A program made the translations under genes and the position numbers. Positions 1 to 10,852 of a stretch of 64,000 nucleotides of DNA are shown here, piece after piece. Position 1 is the first letter of the stretch, and every line of letters starts with the position of its first letter. Source of the stretch: Spongospora subterranea f. sp. subterranea (Eukaryota; Endomyxa: Phytomyxea; Phytomyxea; Plasmodiophorida); contig JAUGWO010000170.1 in NCBI GenBank assembly GCA_049724395.1, positions 1 to 64,000 on the forward strand, read 5' to 3'. The notes under the pieces were generated by a model. It saw only the letters and a list, made by a program, of their open reading frames with translations, was not told the origin of the DNA and ran no database searches.

Positions 1-98
1 CATGCGGTTTGCAGGTCCTTGGCTATCGGGCCAAGATTCACTTTTAGGCTCTGGCCTCCAAGACTTTCCTCCCAGTAGCAAGCTCGCACTTGCAATAG

Positions 99-137
99 AT
101 ACCTTCGCTGATTGTCTTGCAGTCTGACCGACATTGT
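99..137. repeat. Copy of a retroelement segment also found at 8583-8625
   Basis: This stretch resembles 8583-8625, sharing the ACCTTCGCTGA and GTCTGA.CGACAT blocks. In the second locus it sits directly beside another segment that matches 871-982. The two loci therefore carry pieces of the same interspersed element, with an internal part missing or never present at 8.6 kb. Confidence 0.5.
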
Positions 138-250
138 AGAACGTTCTGTAGCGACTTCGGCTCAATCGCTCGACAACTACACTCGAGTTAACCTTCCGAT
201 AGCAGCTCAAATGCAAGTGTCCTTTATTCAATCCTACGACCGCCCTATAG

Positions 251-410
251 AATCGAGGTATTCAATTCTCCAATCGCCCTTAAATCGAGGTATTCAATTC
301 TCCAATCGCCCTTAAATCGAGGTATTCAATTCTCCAATCGCCCTTAAATCGAGGTATTCAATTCTCCAATCGCCCTTAAATCGAGGTATTCAATTCTCCG
401 ATCGTCCTTA
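251..410. repeat. 32-bp tandem repeat, five units
   Basis: Five head-to-tail units of 32 bases begin at 251, 283, 315, 347 and 379. Units one to four are essentially identical and the fifth carries substitutions. The array lies just beyond the 3' end of the gypsy-type coding remnant, so it may be part of that element's non-coding end or LTR. No coding function is seen. Confidence 0.9.
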
Positions 411-544
411 AAAATCGAAGCGCACAATCCTCACACGGACGGATTACACTTCCCCCTCCGCTTGAAGCCTTGAACGGGAATCCCCAGGTCGCGCGCGGCT
501 TCTCGCGGAGGCCTCCGTTTTCGCAGCCTTGAGCCACCGCTCTG

Positions 545-875
545 TCATAGCTCGTTCGTCTTTAACATGTTTTTGAGAGGTTCCCAAGTTTCGTCGCCGT
601 CCGCCCAACCACGCCATCGTACCTTGATCTCCAGACGTCGGCATGCTTCCGTAAGCCCAAGAACTCGGCGACCTCATACCCAGCAGAATCATGAGCGCAC
701 TGATCATATAAATCTGCATCAACATTCAGGCTTGCGTCCGAATAAAATTTAAATAGACTGGCATGCACTTCACGTCTATCATGTGTCACCAGATCCTCGA
801 CCTCGTAAATCCAATCACTCAGATACACAATTCTCGCGGGTCCTCGCCACTTCGTCTGTAACTCCCCTAGATCAT
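545..875 (-). pseudogene. Ty3/gypsy polyprotein C-terminus with chromodomain, frameshifted
   Basis: Read on the minus strand, the region first encodes an integrase tail of the type KWRGPARIVYLSDWIYEVEDL, followed by the EVHAS..KFYSDASLNV block typical of chromoviral gypsy elements. After a one-base frame change near 615-630 it continues as a chromodomain (motifs VRWRGWADGDETWEPL and then a stop at 545). The domain order matches the end of Ty3/gypsy pol in chromoviruses, where the chromodomain guides integration to chromatin. The upstream reverse transcriptase and protease are absent, so this is a truncated, non-functional copy. Confidence 0.8.
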
Positions 876-982
876 GACCTGACTAACTAAAAACCCCCTT
901 TAATTTCGACACGGGGGAAAATTCCTTACGGAACACCACAATGCCTTGAACCCAAGTCGCATCATTACAAATCAGCTGTCTA
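871..982. repeat. Dispersed retroelement segment, copy A (copy B at 8637-8750)
   Basis: About 110 bases are shared with 8637-8750, including a perfectly conserved stretch of roughly 48 bases ending CAGCTGTCTA. Copy A adjoins the gypsy integrase/chromodomain remnant, so both copies probably derive from that retroelement family. Confidence 0.8.
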
Positions 983-1437
983 TTTTTCCCAGAGGTTCGT
1001 TCCTGCCATGCTCAACCTTCGCTCTACTTCCGTATTAGCTGGCCAACCTTAGGGTGTTCCCCAAAATCCCTGCCCACGGGGTTTTCGAACGCAAGTCTCA
1101 CACTGACCTGGTCCTAACCTGCCACCAACCGGGACAGACCAGAACCAAGCTTTGACATCTGATAGGGTATTCCCTGACGAACTTGGTACCGTTGAAAGAA
1201 GGTCACCCTCATTCTCCGACTCATATTCGCGAGTACAGTCGATATCATCGAATTCAATGACTTCGCAAAAAGTTTCATCATGATCTGGCATCGTTGACTT
1301 GCTGTCAATTACAAATTCACAATCGTCAATCGTGATTCGTGGGATGCAGAGCTGGATTACCAAGGGACTCCGGACTTGGGTTTGACTGCATACCAACCTA
1401 TAATAGGATTATTGACTGCATACCAACCCTATATATA
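983..1437. other. No confident gene; open minus-strand frame of 115 codons
   Basis: A minus-strand frame is open from 1396 to 1049 and is rich in acidic residues (DDCEF, HDETFCEVIEFDDID). I do not recognise it. It may be retroelement leader or gag debris. A 30-base motif containing GACTGCATACCAACC occurs twice (about 1384-1432) and abuts the insertion point of the next element. Confidence 0.3.
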
Positions 1438-1462
1438 CCGTAGAACACAGAATATTGCGTCA
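1438..1462. repeat. Left terminal inverted repeat
   Basis: These 25 bases are the exact reverse complement of 4596-4620 and are preceded by the TA target site. Confidence 0.95.
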
Positions 1463-1759
1463 TGAAAATCGAAAAAACCGATTATTTTGTGACTTCGGTT
1501 TTCAAAAGTTGGGAATATTGTGTCTTACTATCGAAAAAACCGTGCATTCTGTGTTTTGTGTTTTATCTCATTCATATTGGGGGGGGGGGGGGGTTGAAAA
1601 AGTTGTGAATTCTGTGTTTTTGTCGATTTTTTCTCATTCATTCTGGGGGAGGGATTGACAAGTAGGAAAAATCGAAATCGTACAGTGTATCTTTTAGTTA
1701 AGGGTGCAAATCGGGGGAGGAGTTCAGTGAAGGAAGTAGCATTTAGCAGGTCATCTTGC

Positions 1760-4402
1760 CTATTGAAGGTTCATCGTCTTGGCGGCAGCTTCCATTTTGG
1801 CATAGATAGAATTTTCGCTTAATGAATCTAGATGATTTTTGAATGCGCTTCGATCCAACCAGAAAGGATCTTGTCCACATTTGCGGAACCCATCAGCAAT
1901 CCAACGAGAAGTGCCATTGGATTGATTAACCTGTTGAAAGGCATGTTCAACAAAGCCCCACACGATTTCTCGTGGAACTTTAAATTTTTCGCCGGGCTGC
2001 AATTTCGGTCCTATCTCGCCTGCAAGACGCTGATCGCGATATTCGCCATAAGCGTTGCGAATATACTGCTTGAGTGGCTTATTGATACAGACGTCGCAAA
2101 CTTGCATGACGGATGTCATACCCGCCACGATGAAGGCGATAATCAGTTGCGCAGAAGGGTGCTCCATATTGTACTGCAAAACCCAGTTGTCAACAACATC
2201 GCCGAAATGGGTGTGAGATCGATCCCACACAATCCCGATCATCTTTCCTGGAAAAAGCTCCACAATGAAAGTAAGAAACATCACGGCGGTTAACTGGGTC
2301 ATCCAGTGGGTGCTGTTAAAAGTAAGCACCGACTGCTTGTACTTCTTCCACTCATGAAATAAATCTCCACCAAATTTGCCAGTCATGATCCCGAAAGGAG
2401 GCAGCAATTGGGAAGATCGCCGCTCCGCAGCGACAACAACAGTGAAGCCGACTTTCTCGTTCTCAGAAGGATTGACCGTTCCTGTGCGCTTGACACCAAC
2501 AGGTGCGATGCAGCGATCTTTTGATGCATGAAACTGCAGGAACGTCTCGTCTGCAGCTATCTCGACTTGAACTTTTTTTCTTCGGAAGAGTTCGCAAATT
2601 CGCTCCGCGTCAATCTCCGCACGCGTTTTCCAGTCAACTGGCACAGTTTGCGATATCGACATTTTGCGATTCGACCACCGATATCAAATCAATGCGCGCG
2701 TTAGAAACATACGGAGGTTATTGAACTTGGCGATCACTTTCTTGAACTCCGGCGATACTAGCGAGCCGATAAAATGCGCCCGAACAGCATTAAAGACGTG
2801 TTCAAAAGTACAGGGATTGCCGTTGTTCCATCGCTCCCTGATGAATGTGTCGACGAACTGCTCTTCCATTGGAAACTTGGGCATGCGCCCGAGTTTTCCA
2901 TTGACCCCTACTCGAGAGGCATCGCGGCGCATGAACTTGACTTCGCCGCTCCGCGCGTCCGCAACCATCTTTTGTATGGTTTCACCGTTGAAACCAAACT
3001 TCAACTGTGACAATGGGGCTCTTGACAATCCCTCTATTCCCGACAGCACAGATTTTGGAATGACATCGGTAACGTCAGTATAAAACTTAGAGAAGTGTTT
3101 GAGAACCACTGATCGCACAACGGCCGGGGCCTGCAACGAAGAAAAGAATGGCACCCACTTGGGCGAAAGCGCCTTTGAGTAGATTCAATTCTTAAGTGTG
3201 CTGGGGTTCAGGCCGAGCGCCCGCGCAGACACCGACAAGTTTGCGTTGCCAAGTCCAGGATGATGATAGAAGAAGACCGACATAGCCCGGTGCTCCCACG
3301 TCCATTCTCGTGATCTCCGCTTCACAACGATGATTGCAGACTGCCGACACAGTTCAGACGTATCAGAATGATCGCCGATTCCAGCATTCGACTCGCATTT
3401 TAACACAATTCCTTCAACAATACCAATGACTGTGTGCAGTTCAACAGAGTCTTCAAAAATACCAAGCGCTTCTAGTACACTTAGTCTATGAGAATCTCGT
3501 ACTTTTCCGACATCGATCATCTTATTCAATCGTTGCTTCTCCTGCGGATTTGCGGAATGGTCGCAACACCATTCACGCATCGACTGGACGTTCGCCTCCG
3601 CAAATTGCCTCGGTTTTTTGTCACGAGTTTGTGGCTTGTTAGACTGTTGACGCGTTTTTTGGAACGGTTTAATATTCCAGGCGAACTTTGTTAACAAGAG
3701 TTTTAGTACTGGACGCAACTGGTTCGACTGTGACCTTTTTCGTCGGTTGGTTGGAATTTTGCTGGGGAAAAGATCTCTTGCGTGTTTGCTCGCGCTCATC
3801 CAACGTCGTGTCAACAATATTGACGTAAGAACGAGTTTGAGATGATAAAAAAAAGATGCAGTCAACATTAACGGGCAAAGATGGTTGAGGGACGCGTTTG
3901 GCCGAGGCGTCAAAGGTCGTCGGTATTGGTGGTGGTATACAAAAGCAGTCTCGGGGTTCGGAGGCAACTGCTGAATCAAACTTTGACACCCAGCGGTCTT
4001 GTTTATAATGAAATCGACCGCATCGAAAACGTGAATACCACTCAATGCGTTCGAAAAAGACACGACATTGATGCCGAACTGAACCGCAATGAGCACCATT
4101 TCGAAATCTGACCCCATTCTTGGAGTATTAAGCATCGTTTTTAGATAATCGCCGATTGTTTCTGTTCCAAGAGCGAACAGCGGATAGAGTTTGTTGGCAG
4201 TCTCGCGACCTGGCTGACCTGCTAAATGGCGTTTTATCACAATTGCTCGGAATTCAGAAGGGCTGCACTCTGGCACCAGACCGGAGGCAAGAACTGAATC
4301 GAACAAGCAATTGTTCTGCACGCTGCTGGCATCACCTGGAACACGGAATACCGCTCCACCATGGGTAAACCCATTGGTTCTGAATTGTTCAAATTCCGAC
4401 AT
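1760..4402 (-). pseudogene. OTU-domain transposase with HTH and DDE catalytic core, two in-frame TGA codons
   Basis: One minus-strand frame of about 880 codons encodes three parts. The N-terminal part (4402 to about 3850) looks like an OTU-family cysteine protease: a Gly-Asp-Ala-Ser stretch and NNCLFDS hold the expected Asp and Cys, and YHHQYRRPL supplies the His. The middle part (about 3300-2700) carries a helix-turn-helix reading LSVSARALGLNPSTLKN followed by a CENP-B/Tc5-like segment. The C-terminal part (2662-1760) is a DDE_1 core: ADETFLQF, then IVWDRSHTHFGD, then VCDVCINKPLK, which supplies the third Asp next to the usual NKP motif. In-frame TGAs near 3185 and 2684 fall where Trp would fit. 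All three segments share one frame, so I read them as one protein inactivated by two point mutations. Splicing around the stops cannot be excluded. Confidence 0.8.
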
Positions 4403-4595
4403 ATGCGACGAGGTACCTGATCAAATTCAAGACGACACGGAGTCCGTGGGATTGCGAAATGTCCGCGAAGCTGTGCTTGGGTACAGACGAGTTATTGTGT
4501 GTTAAATTTCTTCTAAAATCGGCAACTTTTGTGTTTGAATTGATTAAAAAACCGAGTATATCTGTGATCCGGGGTCAAAAACGGAATATTCTGTG

Positions 4596-4620
4596 TGACG
4601 CAATATTCTGTGTTCTACGG
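4596..4620. repeat. Right terminal inverted repeat
   Basis: Perfect inverted partner of 1438-1462, followed immediately by TA. Confidence 0.95.
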
Positions 4621-4629
4621 TAGATATAC

Positions 4630-5455
4630 CTGGTTGGAGTCACTCCGAGTCGACTCCATCATAAACTGGAGTCATGAGTGGAGTCGACTCGACTCGACTC
4701 GTGAGTCACGCAAGTCGAATTTCGGAGTCAACTCCGAATGGGTTATCGTGACTGTACTAAGACCGCGTAATCGCGGACCGCGGAGTCGACTCCGAAATTA
4801 GACTTGCGTGACTCACGAGTCGAGTCGAGTCGACTCGGAGTGACTCCAGGTTTTGCTGGAGTCGACTCCGAGTGGGTTATCGTGACTGTACTAAGACCGC
4901 GTAATCGCGGGCCGCGGACTCGACTCCGAATGGGTTATCGTGTAAATCAACTACGCGCAAACCTTAAATACGGGAAAATCTAAAGAAAAGTCTAAGATTT
5001 CGGAATTTTCATATTACCTTCTATTAAATCTGAGGAAAGGAAAATAATCTTTTAATTTATTTAAAAGAGAAGAGCTTAGTACTTAGAAATTTGTACGCTA
5101 AGTTCGATAGGAGATTAAAAGTAATTTTAATAATCTACCTAACCATTTGGAGACGCTCGACACACTTTTAGCATTAAATTTTATCTAGTTGCTATTTTAT
5201 TCATTATCTTTGATTTAGAAATAGTTTTTTTATTTCCTTGAGCAGTTTCATTAAATTCATATCAAGCCTTTTACTCAATGAGTCTATTTTTAATAATTTT
5301 AACTATTGGTTTTATTTATGAATGGAAACGGAAACGATAACCCATTCGGAGTCGACTCCGCGGCCCGCGATTACGCGGTCTTAGTACAGTCACGATAACC
5401 CACTCGGAGTCGACTCCAGCAAAACCTGGAGTCACTCCGAGTCGACTCTGAGTCA
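4630..5455. mobile_element. GAGTCGACTC-rich foldback / MITE-like element
   Basis: Arms of about 110 bases at roughly 4829-4941 and 5334-5446 are near-perfect reverse complements, enclosing about 390 bases of AT-rich DNA with no coding sequence. A further partial copy of the arm lies at about 4733-4795 and itself forms a hairpin with its surroundings (4690-4830). The arms are built from the palindrome GAGTCGACTC and from ACCGCGTAATCGCGG. No transposase is present, so it would be non-autonomous. Confidence 0.75.
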
Positions 5456-5496
5456 TTTTACAAGTCTGCCTATCGTTCAATCGTTAAACCATAATA

Positions 5497-7600
5497 CTCC
5501 CTCCGTTCCAAAATAAAAGGGTCGATGACTCGATATGGCTTCTTAAGAGATGAATCCACACCCCTTCACATCAACAAAAACCGCTGCTTGGACAGCTTTG
5601 TAGAACTCTTACTTTTCCAGAACAAAATCAGCAAGGAAAACAACATTCGATTTATTTTTAAGTGATTAAATTGTTCTGCCAACATGTTGTCGTCATTATT
5701 TATGACAATTGTTTGTGCATTCTTCAGGTTATTCAAATCACAGAGCAGCGACACTGGAAGCCGGTCTTCATTCTGCAGTTTGTTCTTCCCCATATGAGGG
5801 ATTGGAAACTTGTTGCCAACTTTTTCCGCAATGCACGAGCTCAGAACGCCCTGTAATGTAAGAAAAGTTAGATTGAGTTTGAGCGGGTCCAGTTCATCAA
5901 ATTATTCATGAACCGCCGAGATCAGTTCGTTAAGATCGCGGGGGGCTTTTGAATATTGTAGTGCTTGTATAGCATTGAAGAAACCGAGATCTAACACGTC
6001 CATATCCGGACTGTTCGGCGGCTGACATACTAAACGGATGTCGTATCCATCGCTCTGAGCAGTCTTGATAAACTCCACGTTGTTTGGCTTGATGTGTGGT
6101 CGCGCGCATTATCTTGTTGAATGAAAATTGGTGCGTTCTTAGAAAACTTCGACTTGATTGCTTTGGTATTCAGAGCATCCAGAAAGTTTTGTCTATCTAC
6201 CACAGCAGATTTTGTGCCAGGTGTTCCTTGGTTCGATTCTTGCTTGATCGTTTTGCAGGTTCACTGACAACAAAGGGCCAGAGGTGTGGCGCCGTGCCGT
6301 TGCCGCCCATCACTTAACCTATCTCCCACTGTTTTGGTGTCTGACTGTCGTATGTAATTATGTTTCACTGACGGACTTGCCCGCCAGTGGTACTTCTTGC
6401 GCAATCTATCCATCAAATAAACACTCCTCTTAATGGCCTAGAGTTGTCATCATGAATGGGGAAGAGATAATTTGGTCCTACATGACCCGGCATTGACTGT
6501 ATTCGAGGTCGATGGCGTCGGTGAAAGCAAAAGTTCACTTTCACCCACATTTATATCTTGTTTCTGCATGACTATTGTGCACATGGGAAGTATTCAAACT
6601 ATATTCTGGATGAGATATCAGCGGACAGGCGAAACAATGCATACTCCCAATGCCGGGTCATGTAGGACCAGGTCGATCTCTTCCCCATTCATTTGACAAC
6701 ATTTATATCTTTTTCTGCATGACTATTGTGGATTCAGAACTTTTCAAACTATATTCTGGCAGGAAGTGGGACGCGAAACAATTGCATTGTGACAACTCTA
6801 GGCCATTGAAAAGGAGTGTTGAATCTGATACTTAATTCCAAGTTAGACGGCGGGCAATTCCATAGGGTTTTGAGGGTTTTTAGGGTTTGCTATTGGGGTG
6901 CTGTACCAATAGCAGCAGGATTGGGGGCCGGTGGGCGGCAACGGCACGGCGCCACAAGAGGCCGATTTTTCCAGTGAAAGAGCAAACTCCGTTTTTAAAT
7001 TTAGGCCTTGCAACGGCTGTTAAGATCGTCACCTTGTCGATGAAAGATTTGCTTTCTTCGACAGTCAGGTAGTATGTCTTGGACTTTCGGGTTTAATAGT
7101 ACCACTTCTCGTCAATATGAACGACATCGAACGTCCCCTGGAATTTCGCAGACGTTGCTACGGAGTCTGGCTCTAGCTTTGAAATACAAAATCGCAAACG
7201 TGCGATTTTATTCGCCTCAGTAAGCTTGGATTCCGAAGAACTAGTATGACGACGAATGATTCCATTTTTCACATTTCTGTGAGAGTCGAAAGAGGAATTC
7301 CTCTCGCCCCAGCAATTCCTCTAAGGGTCCCTCGCTTTCTTAGAGGCACGACCGCTACTGCCGAAGAAAAATCGACATGTTTCTGCTTTCGACCACAATA
7401 TTTCTTGCGATGGGAAACGACTGCAGCAATGCTTCCGGAAATCAAGGACTGATTTCCGCGGCGTTAAACTCGGCTAACCGATCTCCAGCTTGTTCCGACT
7501 TGGTCGGCTACGTTGGCAAAACTGCCCTTTGCTGGGTGACCATTGTCGTTGAGCATAGGTTGAAAAGCTTCGTCGTCGCCGTCCCAAAGATGATTTATTC
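5497..7600 (-). mobile_element. Degraded plant-type mariner element
   Basis: The right-hand end (5497 onward) starts CTCCCTCCGTTCC right after TA; this is the terminal-repeat signature known for plant mariner-like and Stowaway elements. On the minus strand broken frames contain, in order, a HTH-like segment (about 7350-7250), VVHIDEKWYY (about 7128-7099, first catalytic Asp), QQDNAR followed by CQPPNSPD and LDLGFFNAIQALQ (about 6130-5940, second and third Asp), and NKFPIPHMGK..LQNEDRLP near the end (about 5815-5760). Frameshifts, stops and an inserted element at about 6419-6822 disrupt it. I could not find the second terminal repeat. Confidence 0.8.
6419..6822. mobile_element. Inverted-repeat insertion nested in the mariner remnant
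   Basis: Outer arms (about 6419-6449 and 6790-6822) and inner arms (about 6450-6495 and 6648-6700) are reverse complements. Between them a roughly 60-base segment beginning ACATTTATATCTT is directly repeated (6549-6609 and 6700-6762). It interrupts the mariner transposase between its first and second catalytic Asp, so it was inserted later or arose by local inverted duplication. It has no coding capacity. Confidence 0.65.
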
Positions 7601-7767
7601 CAGCTAGGTCCTTTTGTCAAGCAGGCATCAATAGAGGCCATCAATTACTCTCAACAGATACCTACAAATTTTTAATGTGTATCGTGCCGTTCTTTTATCC
7701 GATTACGGTATCGTCCATGATCGGGTGTTTCGGGAACATGATCTATATTCCATGATGAACACCTGCT

Positions 7768-8045
7768 TTGATTGTTGATCTTCTCACCAGGGTCGATCAT
7801 CCTGTCGTTCCGTACCTGTCTCACATTGATATTGGAGCATTATTTCATTATTCCAAAGAGGAGTCCAGATGGATTTTGGCCGTCAATCTCGTGAAGTATT
7901 TCGACATTTCCCTATTTGACGATGCAGTTCATACCAGGACTGCGATATCAGCACCGATGCTGAGAGGATCATATAAGGTCCACTACCACGCCACTAACAC
8001 AGAGAAGGCAATCAAAAAGCACAAAAAGGGAAAACTACTACCGAG
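7768..8045 (+). pseudogene. Probable LINE ORF2 fragment upstream of an RNase H domain
   Basis: An open plus-strand stretch ends in a different frame just before the RNase H-like segment at 8046. It has no motif I can name. It is placed as retroelement debris only because it leads directly into the RNase H frame through an apparent frameshift. Confidence 0.35.
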
Positions 8046-8522
8046 ACAGATTGGAGCCTTAATAAGGATGATGGAGGAGGAGCAAAAGCTCTTCTAATTG
8101 ATTTTACGATTAGAGATGAGAATGATGAGTCTAATGAAGTGGTAACTAGTGTTAAACTTGGAACAGAAGTGACATCATCATATGAATGTGAGATAATTGC
8201 ACTGAATAGTGGTCTGGATATAGCAATAGAACAGGTATATAAAAAAAAGAATATCCATATAATAACAGATTTATTATCGTGGATGAGTCAACTACAATTT
8301 CTACCGATAATGTTAAAGAGAGTAAACGCTATTGTTGCGGAATGTGCCGCCAAAATAGAGCAGTTAACACAAGAGAATACGGTGGATATACACTTTATAG
8401 TTTATACCGAGTCATGTGGAAAAAATGCCAATAGTGGCGATGACATGAAAATCACCATAGGAGGCAGCGCTGAGATATTTGTTTTTGTGATTTTGTTCGG
8501 CATTTTGGTGTCAGGTTTGTAG
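8046..8522 (+). pseudogene. RNase H domain of a non-LTR retrotransposon
   Basis: The frame begins TDWSLNKDDGGGAKALLIDF, matching the first RNase H motif (TDGS...GGAG), with Trp replacing the usual Gly. It continues through SSYECEIIALNSGLDIAI, which holds the catalytic Glu, and HIITDLLSWMSQLQ, which holds the next Asp. It ends in a region resembling the C-terminal WVPSH.G..GN block (HFIVYTESCGKNANSGDD), here degraded. This order is typical of RNase H domains at the end of LINE ORF2. No reverse transcriptase is readable upstream, so it is a 3' fragment. Confidence 0.65.
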
Positions 8523-8582
8523 TACCACATCTACAAGAGGGTCAAGACGAAACTTGGTGTCAAAGCTCATTCGCTAGACAAT

Positions 8583-8750
8583 ATTACCTTCGCTGAATGT
8601 TCTGCGGTCTGATCGACATGATCAAGTGTGAGGTTGATCCCATGACCCGATTCACTAAAACCCCCTAACCATTGGACACGGGGGAAATTCCCTGCCCGGA
8701 ACACCACAATGCCTTGAACCCAAGTCGCATCATTACAAATCAGCTGTCTA
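8583..8750. repeat. Dispersed retroelement segment, copy B
   Basis: This block combines sequence matching 99-137 and 871-982 side by side. It is the second copy of a gypsy-linked segment, here without the chromodomain coding part. Confidence 0.75.
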
Positions 8751-8757
8751 CAGAGAC

Positions 8758-9500
8758 ATGAACCGTAAGAGGCGGGCTACATTTTTTATATATCTGTCGA
8801 AGAGGAGTAAATTGTCTATAAAAAATCAGCTGCCTAGTCATGAAGCGACATGGTATGGTGCAAAAGGTGTTTTGAGGAATTTGGGGTGTCCTCGAGCCAG
8901 AGTTCTCTGGGTACGTTTTTTAGTTGAGACCAAATATGCGGGTTGCTATTCTAACATCACACTACCTTTTGTGTCGACCAGACTGCTGAATTACCGGCGA
9001 AGGTCTCTGTTGCGAGTGCGAGGTTGTTACTGGGAGGAACTTTTTAGGCGATTGCCAAAAAAAAAATTGGATCTTGGCCCTACAACCGAGGGACCGGCCG
9101 ACCTGCATGAAAAGTGCAAACTCAATCACAAACAAAAAATGGGGACGTTGTCGTCCGTGACTTTCTCGGCGTCGTTCTTCAGGATGTACGTGGCGAGCCC
9201 CTTCAACTTGTCGGTTGGAATACTGTTCGTGATTAACCTTGCATACAGGTGTTCGCCATGAGTTTTCTGACGCTCAGTGATCAGATTTGGATACAGTTCT
9301 TGCTCTCTGCAGAATTTGTTGATCGCGTTGAGATCATACCACGATATGCGCGGCGCAAGCGATTGGCGTGAACAAACGGCTCCACAATGCTTCGCGACAT
9401 TCTCGAGTGATCTCCTTGGTCCTGAACGGATTGGTTTTCAGGCTCGTGCAAAGAAGATCTAGATCTGGATCGAGTTGAGGCCACCATTTCTAGAGTTCTG
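8758..9500. other. Unassigned region with overlapping open frames
   Basis: A plus-strand frame is open from 8758 to 9261 (167 codons, Arg/Lys rich). On the minus strand a reading from about 9440 to 9130 gives protein-like text (for example INKFCREQELYPNLI and KLKGLATYILKNDAEKV) across a frame change. I recognise neither. The minus-strand reading is more protein-like and may be retrotransposon gag debris. Confidence 0.25.
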
Positions 9501-10140
9501 CGTTTTTTTGTCTGCTTGAAGCAAGGTTGAAGAGATAGCAGTGCAAGCAGCTACAGCAAAACTGACGTGTTATGCTGACGCTCGGCTATGTGGGTAGCGG
9601 AACGCTCGAAATGGAGATAGAGGAAAAGGAAGAGAGGTTTATTCTGTAATCAGTGTGAAGATTCGGTCCTGTACGGTAGCACATGTATGTGCAAGGCCTG
9701 TTGTCAAAAGACTATATCCAACGTTCATTGATTTGTGAACCCATCGCTGTTGCTGATTTTGACCTAATCTACAAATTCAAATCGTTTCTCTACGGCTGAT
9801 CAATAAAACATCAAGGTTTTCCTAATAGACGGACGGGTTAATATGGCCAACCCACCCGTTGTTCAGCAGTAGGTCAGATTGAACACAATGCAAGCACAGG
9901 GTCCTGAATTTCGACAATCTGTACAGACCCAATGTGATTCGGACACCTTCGATTTCAATTTCTCCAGTTTGCTACTTGAACCCAACCTCAAAGGGAGATT
10001 TCATCCCGATCCAGAAGTCGATTTGAGTTTTATGCAATCACTCGTTTGCACTTCCGTCAGCACCGACAAATCAACAATGAAAAAAAGATTAGCAGACACC
10101 TGATATATTGGAAGATGTGGGCAAATCGGGTTGGCTAACT
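9500..10140. other. No gene seen
   Basis: Only short open frames occur, the longest being 74 codons at 9879-10103 on the plus strand. None shows a recognisable motif or convincing splice pattern. Confidence 0.3.
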
Positions 10141-10145
10141 TCATC

Positions 10146-10852
10146 TCACCACGTCCGTTCGATTTTCGCATCGTATTTCATCAGAGAATCGAGAAAATCT
10201 CGCTTTTCTTCATCGGTCTTCGAAGAAAACCGAAATATCCTAAAACAACTCATGAACACTTCCCCTTCTTCCAAATGGGCTACGAGGACGGTTTCCTTCA
10301 ATCTGGTGGTCCCAACAAAATACCCTTGTTTTGACCGGACGAAAGCGCAGAACCCTTCGCGTGCACTGCCATTGCCACTCCTATGGTCAAAAATATGGGA
10401 ATGAACGACATCCCTACAAGAAATTACCCTGCTTCGTAGTGTCCAATAGGGAAATGCCTGCAACTCATCGCTTCTATACCATCATATTTAGACAGAAGGA
10501 AGCAGGTCGTACACGTGGATCACTTATTACCTGAAACTGTTATAGAAATCTGACAAGGATTTGCCTTTCATTCCGTGATTCGAAACGTGTTGACGATAAC
10601 GAATACCAAGATACGCGTTGAAAAGCATTCCGCTTTCAACATGAGGCCCGAAAAAAAGATCACTGTGAGAACCGATACAACGATGGGGAATATGGACAGA
10701 ACGATGAAGCGAATATACAGCATTGAGTTTGAATTTAAAGTGACTTCAATTTCTATTTCAGTAAGCATGTGGTGGTTATTGGCAATTGGGGCGATGTGAA
10801 GATCAAAGTAGTCAAAAAACACAGTCATCAGATTGTTCCTAGTAGAGATCAA
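10146..10852 (-). CDS. Possible two-exon membrane protein, unrecognised
   Basis: A minus-strand frame starting at 10852 contains two hydrophobic stretches (LYIRFIVLSIFPIVVSVL and a following segment) that could span a membrane. An intron-like stretch with GT near 10515 and CAG before about 10458 could link a second coding stretch (10463-10146) with text such as GFCAFVRSKQGYFVGTTRL and an acidic-basic C-terminus. The join is uncertain because the first frame hits a stop before the proposed donor. It could be a real small gene or a decayed one. Confidence 0.3.

Larger units (their letters stand above)
1438..4620 (-). mobile_element. TA-flanked DNA transposon, pogo/Tigger-like DDE with OTU protease domain
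   Basis: The element is bounded by perfect 25-bp terminal inverted repeats (1438-1462 and 4596-4620, outer bases CCGTAG, inner bases TGCGTCA), and both ends are flanked by TA (1436-1437 and 4621-4622). A TA target duplication and a DDE_1-type transposase are hallmarks of the Tc1/mariner-pogo superfamily. Subterminal regions contain repeated ATCGAAAAAACCG and GAATATT.TGTGT motifs, plausible transposase-binding sites, and a run of 15 G near 1579-1593. A single minus-strand frame spans 4402 to 1760. It is interrupted only by two TGA codons, so the element is recently dead or nearly intact. Confidence 0.88.

Noticed and set aside
1760-4402. Reassignment of UGA to Trp
   Set aside because: Only the transposase needs it. 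Host genes here, such as the HSP20-like gene and the EDEM gene, appear to end in TGA and use TGG for Trp, so point mutation of a dead element is simpler.
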